From Thermoproteota archaeon (GTDB lineage Archaea > Thermoproteota > Thermoprotei > Gearchaeales > Gearchaeaceae), in contig JAJPJK010000002.1 in NCBI GenBank assembly GCA_021324265.1, forward strand, positions 1 through 64,000: a stretch of DNA of 64,000 nt, written 5' to 3'. Made by a program: the position numbers and the translations under genes. The notes under the pieces are model-generated. The model had not been told where the DNA came from. It saw nothing but the letters and a program-made list of their open reading frames with translations, and did no database searches. Shown here piece after piece: positions 30,154-39,998 of this stretch. Positions within the stretch are counted from its first letter, which is position 1, and every line of letters starts with the position of its first letter.

Positions 30154-32031
30154 TTGTTCATGAAACTCAAGTTCATAAGTGGGTGCTCCGCAGGTAAGCC
30201 GAATTTATTAACGCTAGTCAAAGATAGTGGGAAAGTAGTGGTCTTTGATTGTGGCTTCCAGAATGAAATGCCGGATTTTAGCAAGATTGAAGGCGAAGTA
30301 GAGGAGGTCTTCATAACTCATGCACACGCAGACCACATAGGCGGGCTTACAATGCTTAAACGCATGTTTCCTAAGGCCAGAATATTTATGAGTGAACCTA
30401 CGCTGGAGATAGGAAAAATAACTATTGGAAGCCTTGAGATCATGAACAAATACAAAATACCACAATCTGAGATCGAAGAGGTTATGAGTGATGTCGAAAC
30501 AGTCAAGGATGGAGTCCCCTTAAAGTTCGATGAATACAAAGTCCTACCGATATATGCTGGCCATTTACTTGGGGCGCTTTCTTATCTAATTAAATTTGAT
30601 TCTATGACAGTGCTCTATACAGGAGATGTAAGTGTTTCAGAATTACCTCTTGCTGGAAAGCTTGAAATATTGCAGGGCAATATAGATCTTTTAATATCTG
30701 AGACGAACTTCAGTTTAGGTTTTGATACATTTAGTTCAGCTGTTGAGAAAATTGCACAAATGGTTGCAGCTGCTACAAAAGTGAAGGGAAGGATTATCAT
30801 GCCTATGCCTGCTGCTGGAAGAGCTCAAGAGATTGCGATCTATCTTTCCTACAAGATGCTAAATGGGGAAATTCCGCATACAACAATCTATGTTGATGGA
30901 AGCATAAAGGATGTTATGAAGATATACGATAGATATAGTTCCTATTTAAGGGGTTATCTTGCTGAATATTATTTCAAGGTTCGATCCTCAGGCCTAATAA
31001 AGCTAGTAAGCGACGATATGCGTAAGGATTTGGTAAAAAATGAAAAGCCTCTCATAGTTTTGACTACTTCAGCGAATATGAAATATGGTCCAAGCTTATA
31101 TTACGCTGAGGAAGTTTTCTTAGATGAAAATTCAACAATATTATTTACAGGAAGAGTTGATGACAAGACGCTGGCTAAGCGCATAATAAATTCAAAGAAG
31201 GGCGAGCTGGTTGAGTTTAAGGGTATAGCATTAAGCAGAAAGTGCAATGTTTTGATAAACGAGGTAAATGAACATGGAAATGCATCCGATATGCTTGATA
31301 CCATCAAGAAGATAGGTATTAAATCTCTAATTCTGATGCATGGCAATGATGTTGTGAAGCAATACATGAGTCAGTTCTTCATAAAAGAAAATCCGCGCTT
31401 CTTTCTCATAGAACCTCTTGAAGGAGATTTGATAAACTTAGCTATTATATTCAATCTTGCCAGAAGTCAGAAGGCATTCTTGGATGAGGAATTCTTTGAA
31501 GCATTAATCGAGAGAATCATAGAAGCTATAAGATCCGATTATGATAAGGGTAGAATGCTTACAAGGGATTACGTTCAAGATGTTTTGAATAAGAATGATA
31601 TAATTTTAGAGATAAGAAATATAGAAAAAGCTAAGCAGTTCTTTTTCATAGCATTCAGATATGCTGTTAAATACTCCTATAAGGATTCGAGAATAGATTT
31701 CAAGTTTGTAAGTGATTTCTTGGAGGTGATTTCAGAGATAATCTCAGATATCTTAGGCAAAAGCAATTCGAATAAACTATTTGCTCAATTGGGCGAGACA
31801 GCAGCTAAATTCTTTAAAAATTTGGTTCTTAAGGGAGGAACGCTCAAAGCTGATTTAGGAATTAAGATCCAGTCACTTGAGAATTTGAAGGACATTCTAA
31901 ACGATTTCGAAACTAATTTCTCTCGCTTCGGAATTAAGGCGCCCAGTGTTGGAGAAATAAAGAAATTATGCGAGCAAGAACTCATTGTAGATAATACATA
32001 CAGAAATAATTACCTTAGGGTGTTCGGTTGA
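30154..32031 (+). CDS. Metallo-beta-lactamase/beta-CASP-like protein with unusual C-terminal extension
   Basis: FITHAHADHIGGLTML; YAGHLLGALSYLIKF; TVLYTGDVS; C-terminal ~200 aa helical and unassigned. Confidence 0.82.
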   Translation: MFMKLKFISGCSAGKPNLLTLVKDSGKVVVFDCGFQNEMPDFSKIEGEVEEVFITHAHADHIGGLTMLKRMFPKARIFMSEPTLEIGKITIGSLEIMNKYKIPQSEIEEVMSDVETVKDGVPLKFDEYKVLPIYAGHLLGALSYLIKFDSMTVLYTGDVSVSELPLAGKLEILQGNIDLLISETNFSLGFDTFSSAVEKIAQMVAAATKVKGRIIMPMPAAGRAQEIAIYLSYKMLNGEIPHTTIYVDGSIKDVMKIYDRYSSYLRGYLAEYYFKVRSSGLIKLVSDDMRKDLVKNEKPLIVLTTSANMKYGPSLYYAEEVFLDENSTILFTGRVDDKTLAKRIINSKKGELVEFKGIALSRKCNVLINEVNEHGNASDMLDTIKKIGIKSLILMHGNDVVKQYMSQFFIKENPRFFLIEPLEGDLINLAIIFNLARSQKAFLDEEFFEALIERIIEAIRSDYDKGRMLTRDYVQDVLNKNDIILEIRNIEKAKQFFFIAFRYAVKYSYKDSRIDFKFVSDFLEVISEIISDILGKSNSNKLFAQLGETAAKFFKNLVLKGGTLKADLGIKIQSLENLKDILNDFETNFSRFGIKAPSVGEIKKLCEQELIVDNTYRNNYLRVFG

Positions 32032-32066
32032 TATCTTAATAAGCTAAACTGGGAAATTAAAAAATA

Positions 32067-32169
32067 GCGGGAGTCATCTAGCCTGGCAATGATGCCGGAC
32101 TCATAATGCAAGGCCTAGGGCAGGCATGCGTGGAATCCGGTGTCCCGGGTTCAAATCCCGGCTCCCGCA
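32067..32169 (+). tRNA. tRNA-Met(CAT), elongator-type or Ile2, with a ~29-nt intron (about 32106-32134)
   Basis: gcgggag...ccgga ctCATa [intron] a tccgg...ccgggttcaaatcccggctcccgcA; intron at the canonical 37/38 position. Confidence 0.87.
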
Positions 32170-32249
32170 TCTAAGAAATTTGTTTGGGTGAAATTTTCCT
32201 CTTTATTATGTGGCAAACTTTTTCTTTTTGGTCTATCTAATTTTAATGA

Positions 32250-33296
32250 ATGAAAATAGCAATAATAGGTGCAGGCCCTGCAGGCTCGAATTGTGCATAC
32301 TGGGCCGCAAAGGAAGGTCATGACGTTTATTTATTCGAAAAGGAGAAGGTACTAGCCAATAAACCGTGCGGTGAGGCAATTTTTGGTGAAGCATTCAATT
32401 TCACTCCTATTAAGCCCAATGAATCAAAGTGGGCTCTAAATTATATTTATAGAGCGGAGATATACTTCGAAAATGATCTTTTACTAGAAACTGAAACTAA
32501 GCCACTTGATGGCTATATAGTAAATAAGAGGGCATTTTTGGAAGAAATTGTTGAAGAGGCTAAAGCTCAGGGAGCAAAATATTTTAGAGAAGCTTTTGTT
32601 GATGAAAAAAGTTTCGATCTAGTAATAGATGCAGGAGGCTATACTTCGACCTTTGCTAGAAGAAAAGGTCTTTCCTATGACGGTTTTAAATTTTCTCCAG
32701 CTCTTCGTGGTTATGGTAAGACAGATAAGATAAGAGATGATACACTATATTTTCAAGTTTACGATTTTGGTTATGCTTGGATCTTTCCTTATGGAGAAAA
32801 TTTCTGCAATTTTGGCATCGGAGGTCACGTAAATTCCAGAGATGTTCTTCTTAACCATCTTTTTAAGTTTTTAAAGTTGTTTGATGTCGAAGTTAGCTCA
32901 AAGATTGAAGGAGCTCCTTTCCCTTCAAACGGTCCTCTCAGCGAACTTACAATCGGTAATATTCGTGTTGTTGGCGATACGGCGGGAATGGTAATGCCTA
33001 TAAGCGGTGAAGGTATCAGGTTCGCATTATATGCAGGAAGCATATGTTTTAAAGAAAACTATGAGAAACTCTTTCAGGCAAAATATGGGGAAAAATTAAG
33101 GACTGGGAAGAAAATTTTGGATCTATGGCTTCATATGACATTAGAAGATATAAAGGAGCTCATAAGAACGGTTGACCCCTCTGTTCTTGCGAAAGTATTT
33201 ATTGAAGGAGAAAAACCCAATGCCTTAGAGGGTATTAAGTTACTAAGGAGACCGAAGTTGTTTAGTAAAACAATCAAGTCTCTTTATTTAAGTTAG
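32250..33296 (+). CDS. Geranylgeranyl reductase-family FAD-dependent oxidoreductase
   Basis: MKIAIIGAGPAGSNCAYWAAKEGHDVYLFEK; NKPCGEAIF; VVGDTAGMVMPISGEGIRFAL. Confidence 0.9.
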   Translation: MKIAIIGAGPAGSNCAYWAAKEGHDVYLFEKEKVLANKPCGEAIFGEAFNFTPIKPNESKWALNYIYRAEIYFENDLLLETETKPLDGYIVNKRAFLEEIVEEAKAQGAKYFREAFVDEKSFDLVIDAGGYTSTFARRKGLSYDGFKFSPALRGYGKTDKIRDDTLYFQVYDFGYAWIFPYGENFCNFGIGGHVNSRDVLLNHLFKFLKLFDVEVSSKIEGAPFPSNGPLSELTIGNIRVVGDTAGMVMPISGEGIRFALYAGSICFKENYEKLFQAKYGEKLRTGKKILDLWLHMTLEDIKELIRTVDPSVLAKVFIEGEKPNALEGIKLLRRPKLFSKTIKSLYLS

Positions 33297-33313
33297 TAAT
33301 TTTAAAATATTTA

Positions 33314-34285
33314 ATGGTTGGCTGGGTCGATATACTAACAGCAAAACAAGCTCGATTCTTCAAATATTTCATTGATAAGTATGGTCTTTTAGCTACTACA
33401 AGGGAGTATAGTGAGAGCTTAGCCGCAATAAGATCGCTTAATATAGATTGCACAGTGATAGGAAGACATGGTTCAACAGTTTTGGAGAAAATGATCAATA
33501 GTATAGAAAGAAGCCGAGAATTACTTAACTGGTATCTTAAAAATAAGCCAAATTTTCTTGTCTCACACGGAAGTGTTGAAGGAAATAGATTGGCCTTTCA
33601 AGCAGGAATACCGATTTTCGATTTCAATGATTCTCCTGAATCGATGTTCGCCTCTAGACTCACCTCACCTTTAGCAACTTATATGATCGTTCCTCAAGGA
33701 TGTGGAAATGAATTCAAAAAATATGGAGCGCAGCAGATAATTGAATATGAAGGTCTCACACAAGTTACATGGTTAAAAAGACACGATTATAATGAAGAAT
33801 ATCTTAAATCCTTTAATCTCAATGATAAGAAAATCACAGTTATAGTAAGAGAACCTGCATATCTCGCTTCCCATGTCGAGTCCGATTCTAATACTTTTAA
33901 AACCGTATTATCTGAACTCAGGAAATTGAGTGATGAAATCAATCTCATAGAGCTGGAGAGATACAAGGGTAAGTTTCTCGATGTTCCAACATTGCTCACG
34001 AAAACAGATATAGTAATAGCCACAGGTACAATGGTTGGCGAAGCGATCGTGAGCGGTGTACCATTGGTAATAGATTATTTACCGATATTGCAATTCATGT
34101 ATAGACGTTTTTCGAAAGAAGAATATTTCAAGCATATAACTCAACCAAGCATGATAATTGCCAGCGTAAAGGAGTTTTTGAAGAATCCTATGCCTAGAAG
34201 GGAGCCTTTATACAACAAAATGGAGGATCCCATGGACATTTTTGATGAGCTTCTGAGAGAAAAGTTTCCTCATTTGCTTGGATGA
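33314..34285 (+). CDS. DUF354-like (GT-B-fold) protein
   Basis: VDILTAKQARFFKYFIDKYG...TTREYSESLAAIRS; FDFNDSPESMFASRLTSPLATYMIVP. Confidence 0.75.
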   Translation: MVGWVDILTAKQARFFKYFIDKYGLLATTREYSESLAAIRSLNIDCTVIGRHGSTVLEKMINSIERSRELLNWYLKNKPNFLVSHGSVEGNRLAFQAGIPIFDFNDSPESMFASRLTSPLATYMIVPQGCGNEFKKYGAQQIIEYEGLTQVTWLKRHDYNEEYLKSFNLNDKKITVIVREPAYLASHVESDSNTFKTVLSELRKLSDEINLIELERYKGKFLDVPTLLTKTDIVIATGTMVGEAIVSGVPLVIDYLPILQFMYRRFSKEEYFKHITQPSMIIASVKEFLKNPMPRREPLYNKMEDPMDIFDELLREKFPHLLG

Positions 34286-35247
34286 ATATAAAAATAATCG
34301 GTGGTGAAACCCTAGGTACAAGAAGTTTAGCGACTTTAGTTGAATGCTCAAGTACTAAAGTTCTCATCGATCCAGGTGTTGCCTTAGGACCTAGATTTAA
34401 CCTTTTACCTCATCCCTTTGAGTATGAAGCACTTTATAGGACTAGGAAGGAAATAGAAACTCAAGCTGAACAAGCTGATCTCATATTCATTTCTCATTAT
34501 CATTTCGATCATTTCACACCTTTCTGGGCTGAAATAGATAATGTATGGACTTTCGCGGATTGGAAAAGTGCTAAGAAAATATACTCAGGAAGAGAAGTTC
34601 TACTTAAGGATCCTTATGAGAATATAAATAACAGTCAGAAGGGAAGAGCGTCTCAGTTTATTCCTAACTTGAAGAAAATCGCCAAATCTGTGCGTTCTGC
34701 AGATTCCAAGGAGTATATGTTTGGTAGCACAAAGTTGGTCGTTTCTGAGCCAGTTCCTCATGGTGAAGAAGGCACGCCGCTGGGCTATGTTATAATGTTG
34801 GAAATCGAAGATAAAGGAGAAAAGTTCCTCTTTGCCTCAGATATCGAGGGCCCTATAAGTGAAAAAGTTTTTGAAAAAATAGTGAATTTGAAACCTGATA
34901 TTTTATTCCTGAGCGGTCCTCCATTATATTTATTAGGAAGCAAACTATCTGATTACAATTTTTCAAGAGCCCTTAACAATCTTTCAAAATTGACTTCACA
35001 TATAGATATCATCATTTTAGATCACCATCTTTTCAGGAGCTCTGAAGCATTGAAATATGTGAGTGAACTGAAGGAAAGAGCTGATTCATATGGTTCGTTT
35101 ATCATGACGATTTCTGAGTTCAATGGTTCTACGATGAAAATGTTAGAGGCAAAAAGGAAAGAACTTTATGAAGACTACCCACCAAGCAAGGCCTTTATGG
35201 AATGGACGAGAAAAAAGATTGGTCTTCCACCAATAAGCTTAGAATAA
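34282..35247 (+). CDS. UPF0282-like metallo-beta-lactamase-fold hydrolase
   Basis: LIDPGVALGPRFNLLPHPFEYEAL; FISHYHFDHFTPFW; FASDIEGPI; ILDHHLFRS. Confidence 0.85.
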   Translation: MNIKIIGGETLGTRSLATLVECSSTKVLIDPGVALGPRFNLLPHPFEYEALYRTRKEIETQAEQADLIFISHYHFDHFTPFWAEIDNVWTFADWKSAKKIYSGREVLLKDPYENINNSQKGRASQFIPNLKKIAKSVRSADSKEYMFGSTKLVVSEPVPHGEEGTPLGYVIMLEIEDKGEKFLFASDIEGPISEKVFEKIVNLKPDILFLSGPPLYLLGSKLSDYNFSRALNNLSKLTSHIDIIILDHHLFRSSEALKYVSELKERADSYGSFIMTISEFNGSTMKMLEAKRKELYEDYPPSKAFMEWTRKKIGLPPISLE

Positions 35248-35249
35248 GG

Positions 35250-35322
35250 CGGGCCCAATGGGATTCGAACCCATGTCGCTGGCTCCGAAGGCCAGCGCTC
35301 TATCCTGCTAAGCTATGGGCCC
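35250..35322 (-). tRNA. tRNA-Arg(TCG)
   Basis: Reverse complement gggcccatagcttagcaggatagagcgctggccttcggagccagcgacatgggttcgaatcccattgggcccG; loop cttcgga. Confidence 0.95.
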
Positions 35323-35390
35323 TAATTAGAAATTCATCCATCTAAGCTTAAATTTAACAATTTATTTATACGATCATACATTTACTCTAA

Positions 35391-35717
35391 TTGATGTCCC
35401 AGCTGAGAAAGGATATACTTTTCCATAATACAGTTGATGTCTGGATTCACTTTTGTGAAGTTTATAAAGTTGATTGGGGTGACATTCAAAGTTACCTTGA
35501 TTTCATCAATTATCTTTCATCTTTAGGCATAAGGATGAATCCTATGAATCTATGTATCAAGGAAACTGGAGGTATGTATCAGCGTGGAAAGAAGAAGGCA
35601 GATTTTCTTGATGCCCTAACAAAACTCAAAAAAGGTCGGCCAGTCTATACAATAAAGCTGGATAAAGAATTGGAAGAAAAAATCAATGAATACTTCAGAG
35701 CAAAAACATTGAAATGA
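35391..35717 (+). CDS. Uncharacterised small protein upstream of srp54
   Basis: ORF overlapping the srp54 start by 4 nt; real start may be downstream. Confidence 0.65.
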   Translation: MMSQLRKDILFHNTVDVWIHFCEVYKVDWGDIQSYLDFINYLSSLGIRMNPMNLCIKETGGMYQRGKKKADFLDALTKLKKGRPVYTIKLDKELEEKINEYFRAKTLK

Positions 35718-37024
35718 GTTTTCTAAAAGACTTTTCAAAATCACTAAAGGATGCGATAAATAAGCTCAAAGGTAGCACAGGCGACGAAGCTGCTCTGAAA
35801 GAATTCATCAGAGATATTCAAAGAATTCTGCTTAGAGCAGATGTTAATGTAAACATTGTTCTTGAACTTAGCAATAAATTACAAGCTAAAATTAAGGAAG
35901 ATCCTCCTGCAGGTTTTACTAGAAAAGATCTAATTCTAAAAGAGCTCTATGATAGTTTGATAGATATCTTAGGTGGAAGAAATAAGCATAGGCTTGAGCT
36001 CAATCCTAGTTCTTTGAACATTATAATGCTCGTAGGTATTCAAGGAAGCGGCAAAACGACGACTGCGGCGAAATTGGCATACTATTTAAAAAAGAGGAAT
36101 TATAGAGTTGGTCTAATATCTGCGGATACCTATAGACTGGGTGCTTATTATCAGCTGATGCAGCTAGCTCAAAAGATCGAAGTTCCTTTTTATGGTGAAG
36201 CTGAATCGAAGGATTCCATAATGATAGCTATGAATGGAATTAAGGCGCTATCTGGCTCATGCAATGTTCTGATCATTGATACAGCTGGCCGTCATAGGAA
36301 TGAAGCAAGTTTGATCGAGGAAATGAAAGAAATGGCAGCTAAGATAAATCCTACTCATGTGATTCTGGTCATCGATGCAACCATTGGGCAGGCAGCTTAC
36401 AATCAGGCAAAAGCTTTCAATGAAGCCACTAAGATAGGCAGTATAATTATTACCAAGCTAGATGGTTCTGCAAAAGGAGGCGGCGCAATAAGCGCAGCTA
36501 AGGCTACAGGCGCTAAGATATTATTTATAGGAATTGGTGAAAAAATTGAAGAATTTGAAGAATTCGATCCTGTTTCTTTCACTAATCAACTTTTAGGCTT
36601 GGGGGATATCGATCTATTGTCTAGGAAGATTGAAGAAGCAAGGGTTGAGCAAAAAATAAGAGCTGAAAAGTTCATGCGTGGCGAGTTCAATCTTAAGGAA
36701 CTCGTTGATCAAATAAAAGAATTCAGGAAGATGGGCCCACTTAGCAAATTATTGAATTTGATACCAGGCTTTTCGTTTGAGTTGCCAGATGAAGCTATGA
36801 AGGAAGCTGAGAAAAATTTAGACAAATGGGAAGCTATAATTAATTCTATGACGAAAAAAGAAATTACAGATCCCAAGATAATCGATCGATCTAGGGCTAG
36901 AAGGATTGCGAGAGGTGCTGGAGTAGATGTAAAGGATGTAGAGAGGTTGATAGACTCTTACAATATGATGAAAAGGAATGTAAAGAGGCTTAAGAGATTC
37001 GGTATTAATGTACCATATAGGTAG
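35714..37024 (+). CDS. srp54: Signal recognition particle GTPase SRP54
   Basis: VGIQGSGKTTTAAKLAYYLKKR; DTAGRHRNEASLIEEM; TKLDGSAKGGGAISA; M-domain ARRIARGAGV. Confidence 0.97.
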   Translation: MSFLKDFSKSLKDAINKLKGSTGDEAALKEFIRDIQRILLRADVNVNIVLELSNKLQAKIKEDPPAGFTRKDLILKELYDSLIDILGGRNKHRLELNPSSLNIIMLVGIQGSGKTTTAAKLAYYLKKRNYRVGLISADTYRLGAYYQLMQLAQKIEVPFYGEAESKDSIMIAMNGIKALSGSCNVLIIDTAGRHRNEASLIEEMKEMAAKINPTHVILVIDATIGQAAYNQAKAFNEATKIGSIIITKLDGSAKGGGAISAAKATGAKILFIGIGEKIEEFEEFDPVSFTNQLLGLGDIDLLSRKIEEARVEQKIRAEKFMRGEFNLKELVDQIKEFRKMGPLSKLLNLIPGFSFELPDEAMKEAEKNLDKWEAIINSMTKKEITDPKIIDRSRARRIARGAGVDVKDVERLIDSYNMMKRNVKRLKRFGINVPYR

Positions 37025-38258
37025 TTTAGAAAAAATAAGCAGACTTATCAACGATTATAATATTTGTCCATTTTGTTTGGCTAGATTGCTGTATGAAAGG
37101 AATAAAGGTTTCCTAAAATTTCTTAAGAAACTTCATGCCGAATTGGTCTCCAAAAAGCTTTATTCCTTCAATAGAAATGAGCCTTGCTATTTGTGTAACG
37201 GTATCATGCCTGCTCTTCCTAAGACCATTCATGAGATCGAGTCAAAATTAGAATCATATAATTTCAAAAGTTTCAGCTTCGGTACTAAAATTCCTGAGAT
37301 ATTATATGCAAGGGAGGATTTCATTCGCTCCAAGTATAGTATGTCTTCTGGGTTATCGCTAAAGAGCTATCTTAACTATATGGTTTCAAACTATCTTTCA
37401 AGAAAGTTGGGTAAGGTGATAGATATCAATAGACCAGATCTAAGAATAGTATATGATTTTGGTAATGCTTTGCTAGAGATAACTCCTTCAAGCGTGTATA
37501 TTTATGGAAGATATCTTAAGTTGAAGCGAGGTGTCAGGCAGACAAAGCAGTTTTGTAGGTTATGTTATGGATTAGGTTGTAAAGCATGTAATTATAGGGG
37601 ATATACTGATGACCCGTCTATAGAAGGTTATATATTGGATCTTTTCAGAGATGAATTTTTTGGCGAAGCAAGCGTTTTGCATGCTGCAGGGAGAGAAGAC
37701 ATAGATGTGGTAACATTAAATACGGGTCGTCCTTTCGTCATTGAAGTCAAAAGACCACTTAAAAGAAGCGTGGATTTGATGAAGATTCAAGATGTGCTGA
37801 ATTCGAGAAACAAGGGTGTAGTTGAACTAAAAGGATTAAGGTATGTAGATCGCGAGATTATGGAGAAAATAAATGTATTTTCAAAATATGATGAGAAGAG
37901 TTACAGACTCGTCGTTAAGTTTCATAATGAAATAGATCAACTTATGTTGGAGAAAATTGAAAAAGAGCTAAGCAATCGCGTAATTGCACAGAGAACACCT
38001 TTGCGAGTTATTTATCGCAGGGCTGACAAAATTAGGTATAAGACGGTATATTCATTGTCTTCAAAATTATTGGATAAACAAACAGTTGAATTCATCATAA
38101 GATGTCAAGGAGGGCTTTATATCAAGGAGCTTGCTCACGGCGATCAAGGAAGAACAAATCCTAGTATATTTTCAATTTCAAAAATTCCTTTAGAAGTAAT
38201 AAGTTTAGATGTTATATCTGTGGCACCTGAGCTTGAGAAGAGGCTTGGGCTTGATTGA
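37008..38258 (+). CDS. pus10: tRNA pseudouridine synthase Pus10
   Basis: Zn-binding Cys pairs (CPFCLARLL, CYLCNG); HAAGREDIDVVTLNTGRPFVIEVKRP; KTVYSL...QGGLYIKELAHGDQGRTNPSI. Confidence 0.93.
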   Translation: MYHIGSLEKISRLINDYNICPFCLARLLYERNKGFLKFLKKLHAELVSKKLYSFNRNEPCYLCNGIMPALPKTIHEIESKLESYNFKSFSFGTKIPEILYAREDFIRSKYSMSSGLSLKSYLNYMVSNYLSRKLGKVIDINRPDLRIVYDFGNALLEITPSSVYIYGRYLKLKRGVRQTKQFCRLCYGLGCKACNYRGYTDDPSIEGYILDLFRDEFFGEASVLHAAGREDIDVVTLNTGRPFVIEVKRPLKRSVDLMKIQDVLNSRNKGVVELKGLRYVDREIMEKINVFSKYDEKSYRLVVKFHNEIDQLMLEKIEKELSNRVIAQRTPLRVIYRRADKIRYKTVYSLSSKLLDKQTVEFIIRCQGGLYIKELAHGDQGRTNPSIFSISKIPLEVISLDVISVAPELEKRLGLD

Positions 38259-38538
38259 CGTTGTACTTTGTTATATGCTCTTTTGTAGTTATTATTTTTT
38301 TAATCTTACTTCCTAAGCGAACTTCAATTATGTAAGCTTTTCCCCTTTTTCCAACGATTTTTCCTACCATCCCTTGATATCGCTTATGAGGAGCAGTAGA
38401 CATATTTATGGGATTGATGTTAATATGAACAAATTCTCCTATTTCGTAATCTATCATGTATTGTGATAAACCTCTTCTCGCTCTACTGCTAGAAAATAAT
38501 TTCCTCATTCGTTTCCTGTATCCTTTTGTCGTAGGCAT
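38212..38538 (-). CDS. rpl21e: Ribosomal protein L21e
   Basis: MPTTKGYRKRMRKLFSSSRARRGLSQYM...VHININPINMSTAPHKRYQGMVGKIVGKRGKAYIIEV. Confidence 0.95.
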   Translation of the reverse strand: MPTTKGYRKRMRKLFSSSRARRGLSQYMIDYEIGEFVHININPINMSTAPHKRYQGMVGKIVGKRGKAYIIEVRLGSKIKKIITTKEHITKYNVNQAQASSQAQVPQI

Positions 38539-38592
38539 AGTAATTAATAAGGCAAATATACTTTATATTCTTATCAGTTTATTAAGAATAGA

Positions 38593-38907
38593 ATGAAGGT
38601 CATCTTTTACAAGGACATAACGTTAGCAGAAGCATTGGAGCTATTGGAAAAAAGGGCTCAAGAAGGAGAACTTAACGAGAATCAAAAGAAAATGTATGAT
38701 TATTTAAAAAAGTTTACCCAAATAGATGCTGAAAAAGCAAAAGCGTTAGTCGAGAAACTAGTTACAGAGTATAATGTATCAAGGCCTGATGCGATACAGA
38801 TCGTTAATATGATGCCTTCTAATATCGATGAGCTGAGGAATCTTTTACAGAGCGAGAGATATTATAGCAACGAGGATCTACAGAAAATCTTGAAAGTACT
38901 TAAGTAA
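38593..38907 (+). CDS. rpoF: RNA polymerase subunit Rpo4/RpoF
   Basis: TLAEALELLEKRAQEGELNENQKKMYDYLKKFTQIDAEKAKALVEKL...IVNMMPSNIDELRNLL. Confidence 0.88.
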   Translation: MKVIFYKDITLAEALELLEKRAQEGELNENQKKMYDYLKKFTQIDAEKAKALVEKLVTEYNVSRPDAIQIVNMMPSNIDELRNLLQSERYYSNEDLQKILKVLK

Positions 38908-38913
38908 TAACTA

Positions 38914-39543
38914 ATGGCCCAATTTTCTAGAAAGAGATTCTATTTTGAAGAATTTGCTATCATTTTAAGCTATAATATACAACAAAGATTTGTAAAGGAG
39001 AAGAAACAGCAACCTTTTTTCCCAAGAATTAAAGAGGTATATTCGCAAGCTTTGGGGAAGGATTATTACACGCTGCTCGAAGTGGTTTCAGATCCTAATG
39101 TAGTTATGCAAAAAGGTGAAATGGTCTACATAGGAAAGGGAAGTCCGAAGATAAAGCGGGTTAGTGCAAGGTTGGTTTATGACGAACTTGTAGATGATGC
39201 AAAGTATGAGCTTGAAAATACAATAAAAATGCTAGTAAAAGAAAATGAGAAAAAATTTGTAGACTTCTTCAATTCTGCAGGTCCTATTTCACCAAGAGTT
39301 CATGCAATAGAGATGTTACCAAGAATTGGGAAGAAAACAGTTGAGAAAATTTTGAACGAAAGGGCGATTAAGGCTTTTGAAAGCTATGAGGATATCAAAA
39401 AAAGGGTTGGCATACCCAATCTTGAAGAAATATTATTTGAAAGGCTAAAAGTAGAAATAACATCAAAGGAGAAACTTAACTTTTATTTGTTTGCTAAGGG
39501 AATACAGAACACAATGGAAGAAAGGGCTTCTAGGCAGTTTTAG
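38914..39543 (+). CDS. DUF655-like HhH protein
   Basis: Follows rpoF; DYYTLLEVVSDPNV...GEMVYIGKG; MLPRIGKKTVEKILNERAIKAFESYEDIKKRVG (HhH). Confidence 0.85.
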   Translation: MAQFSRKRFYFEEFAIILSYNIQQRFVKEKKQQPFFPRIKEVYSQALGKDYYTLLEVVSDPNVVMQKGEMVYIGKGSPKIKRVSARLVYDELVDDAKYELENTIKMLVKENEKKFVDFFNSAGPISPRVHAIEMLPRIGKKTVEKILNERAIKAFESYEDIKKRVGIPNLEEILFERLKVEITSKEKLNFYLFAKGIQNTMEERASRQF

Positions 39544-39546
39544 CGC

Positions 39547-39936
39547 TCATTTCAATCTGGATATGAACTTATATCCCAAAACTTCCCAAACCTCTACTTC
39601 AGTACCGTTAGCAAGTTTATCTGCGAGCTCTTGTGGTTTGCTTACTTCATAAAATTCGTATGTCTTTAGATCCATTAACTGAACTGTATCTTTCCCCACA
39701 TTAATTACTTGTGCGAACTTCTTTTCGATTATAGGAATATTCACTTGTGCATCTGATGGAACTGTTAAAACTTTTTTTGAATTATCTATGATGCTTACTC
39801 CCACAATCCTCACTTTTGTAGAGCCATGTTTACCTGTTTTTGATTTTTCGACCTCTACTACTCTACAAGGAACATCCTCAATGACTATATATGATCCTTC
39901 CTTGATTGCACCAGCTTCAGTTATCTTGACGCTCAT
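39547..39936 (-). CDS. eif5a: Translation initiation factor 5A
   Basis: VEVEKSKTGKHGSTKVRIVGVSI contains the hypusination-site motif (SKTGKHG). Confidence 0.97.
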   Translation of the reverse strand: MSVKITEAGAIKEGSYIVIEDVPCRVVEVEKSKTGKHGSTKVRIVGVSIIDNSKKVLTVPSDAQVNIPIIEKKFAQVINVGKDTVQLMDLKTYEFYEVSKPQELADKLANGTEVEVWEVLGYKFISRLK

Positions 39937-39998
39937 ATGCTTATACCATGCTAGAACCTTAAATAAATTATTATATCTATTATCTAAATGATCGCTAG

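Noticed and set aside
35391-35717. SRP19
   Set aside because: Lacks the expected SRP19 N-terminal motif; location alone does not support it.
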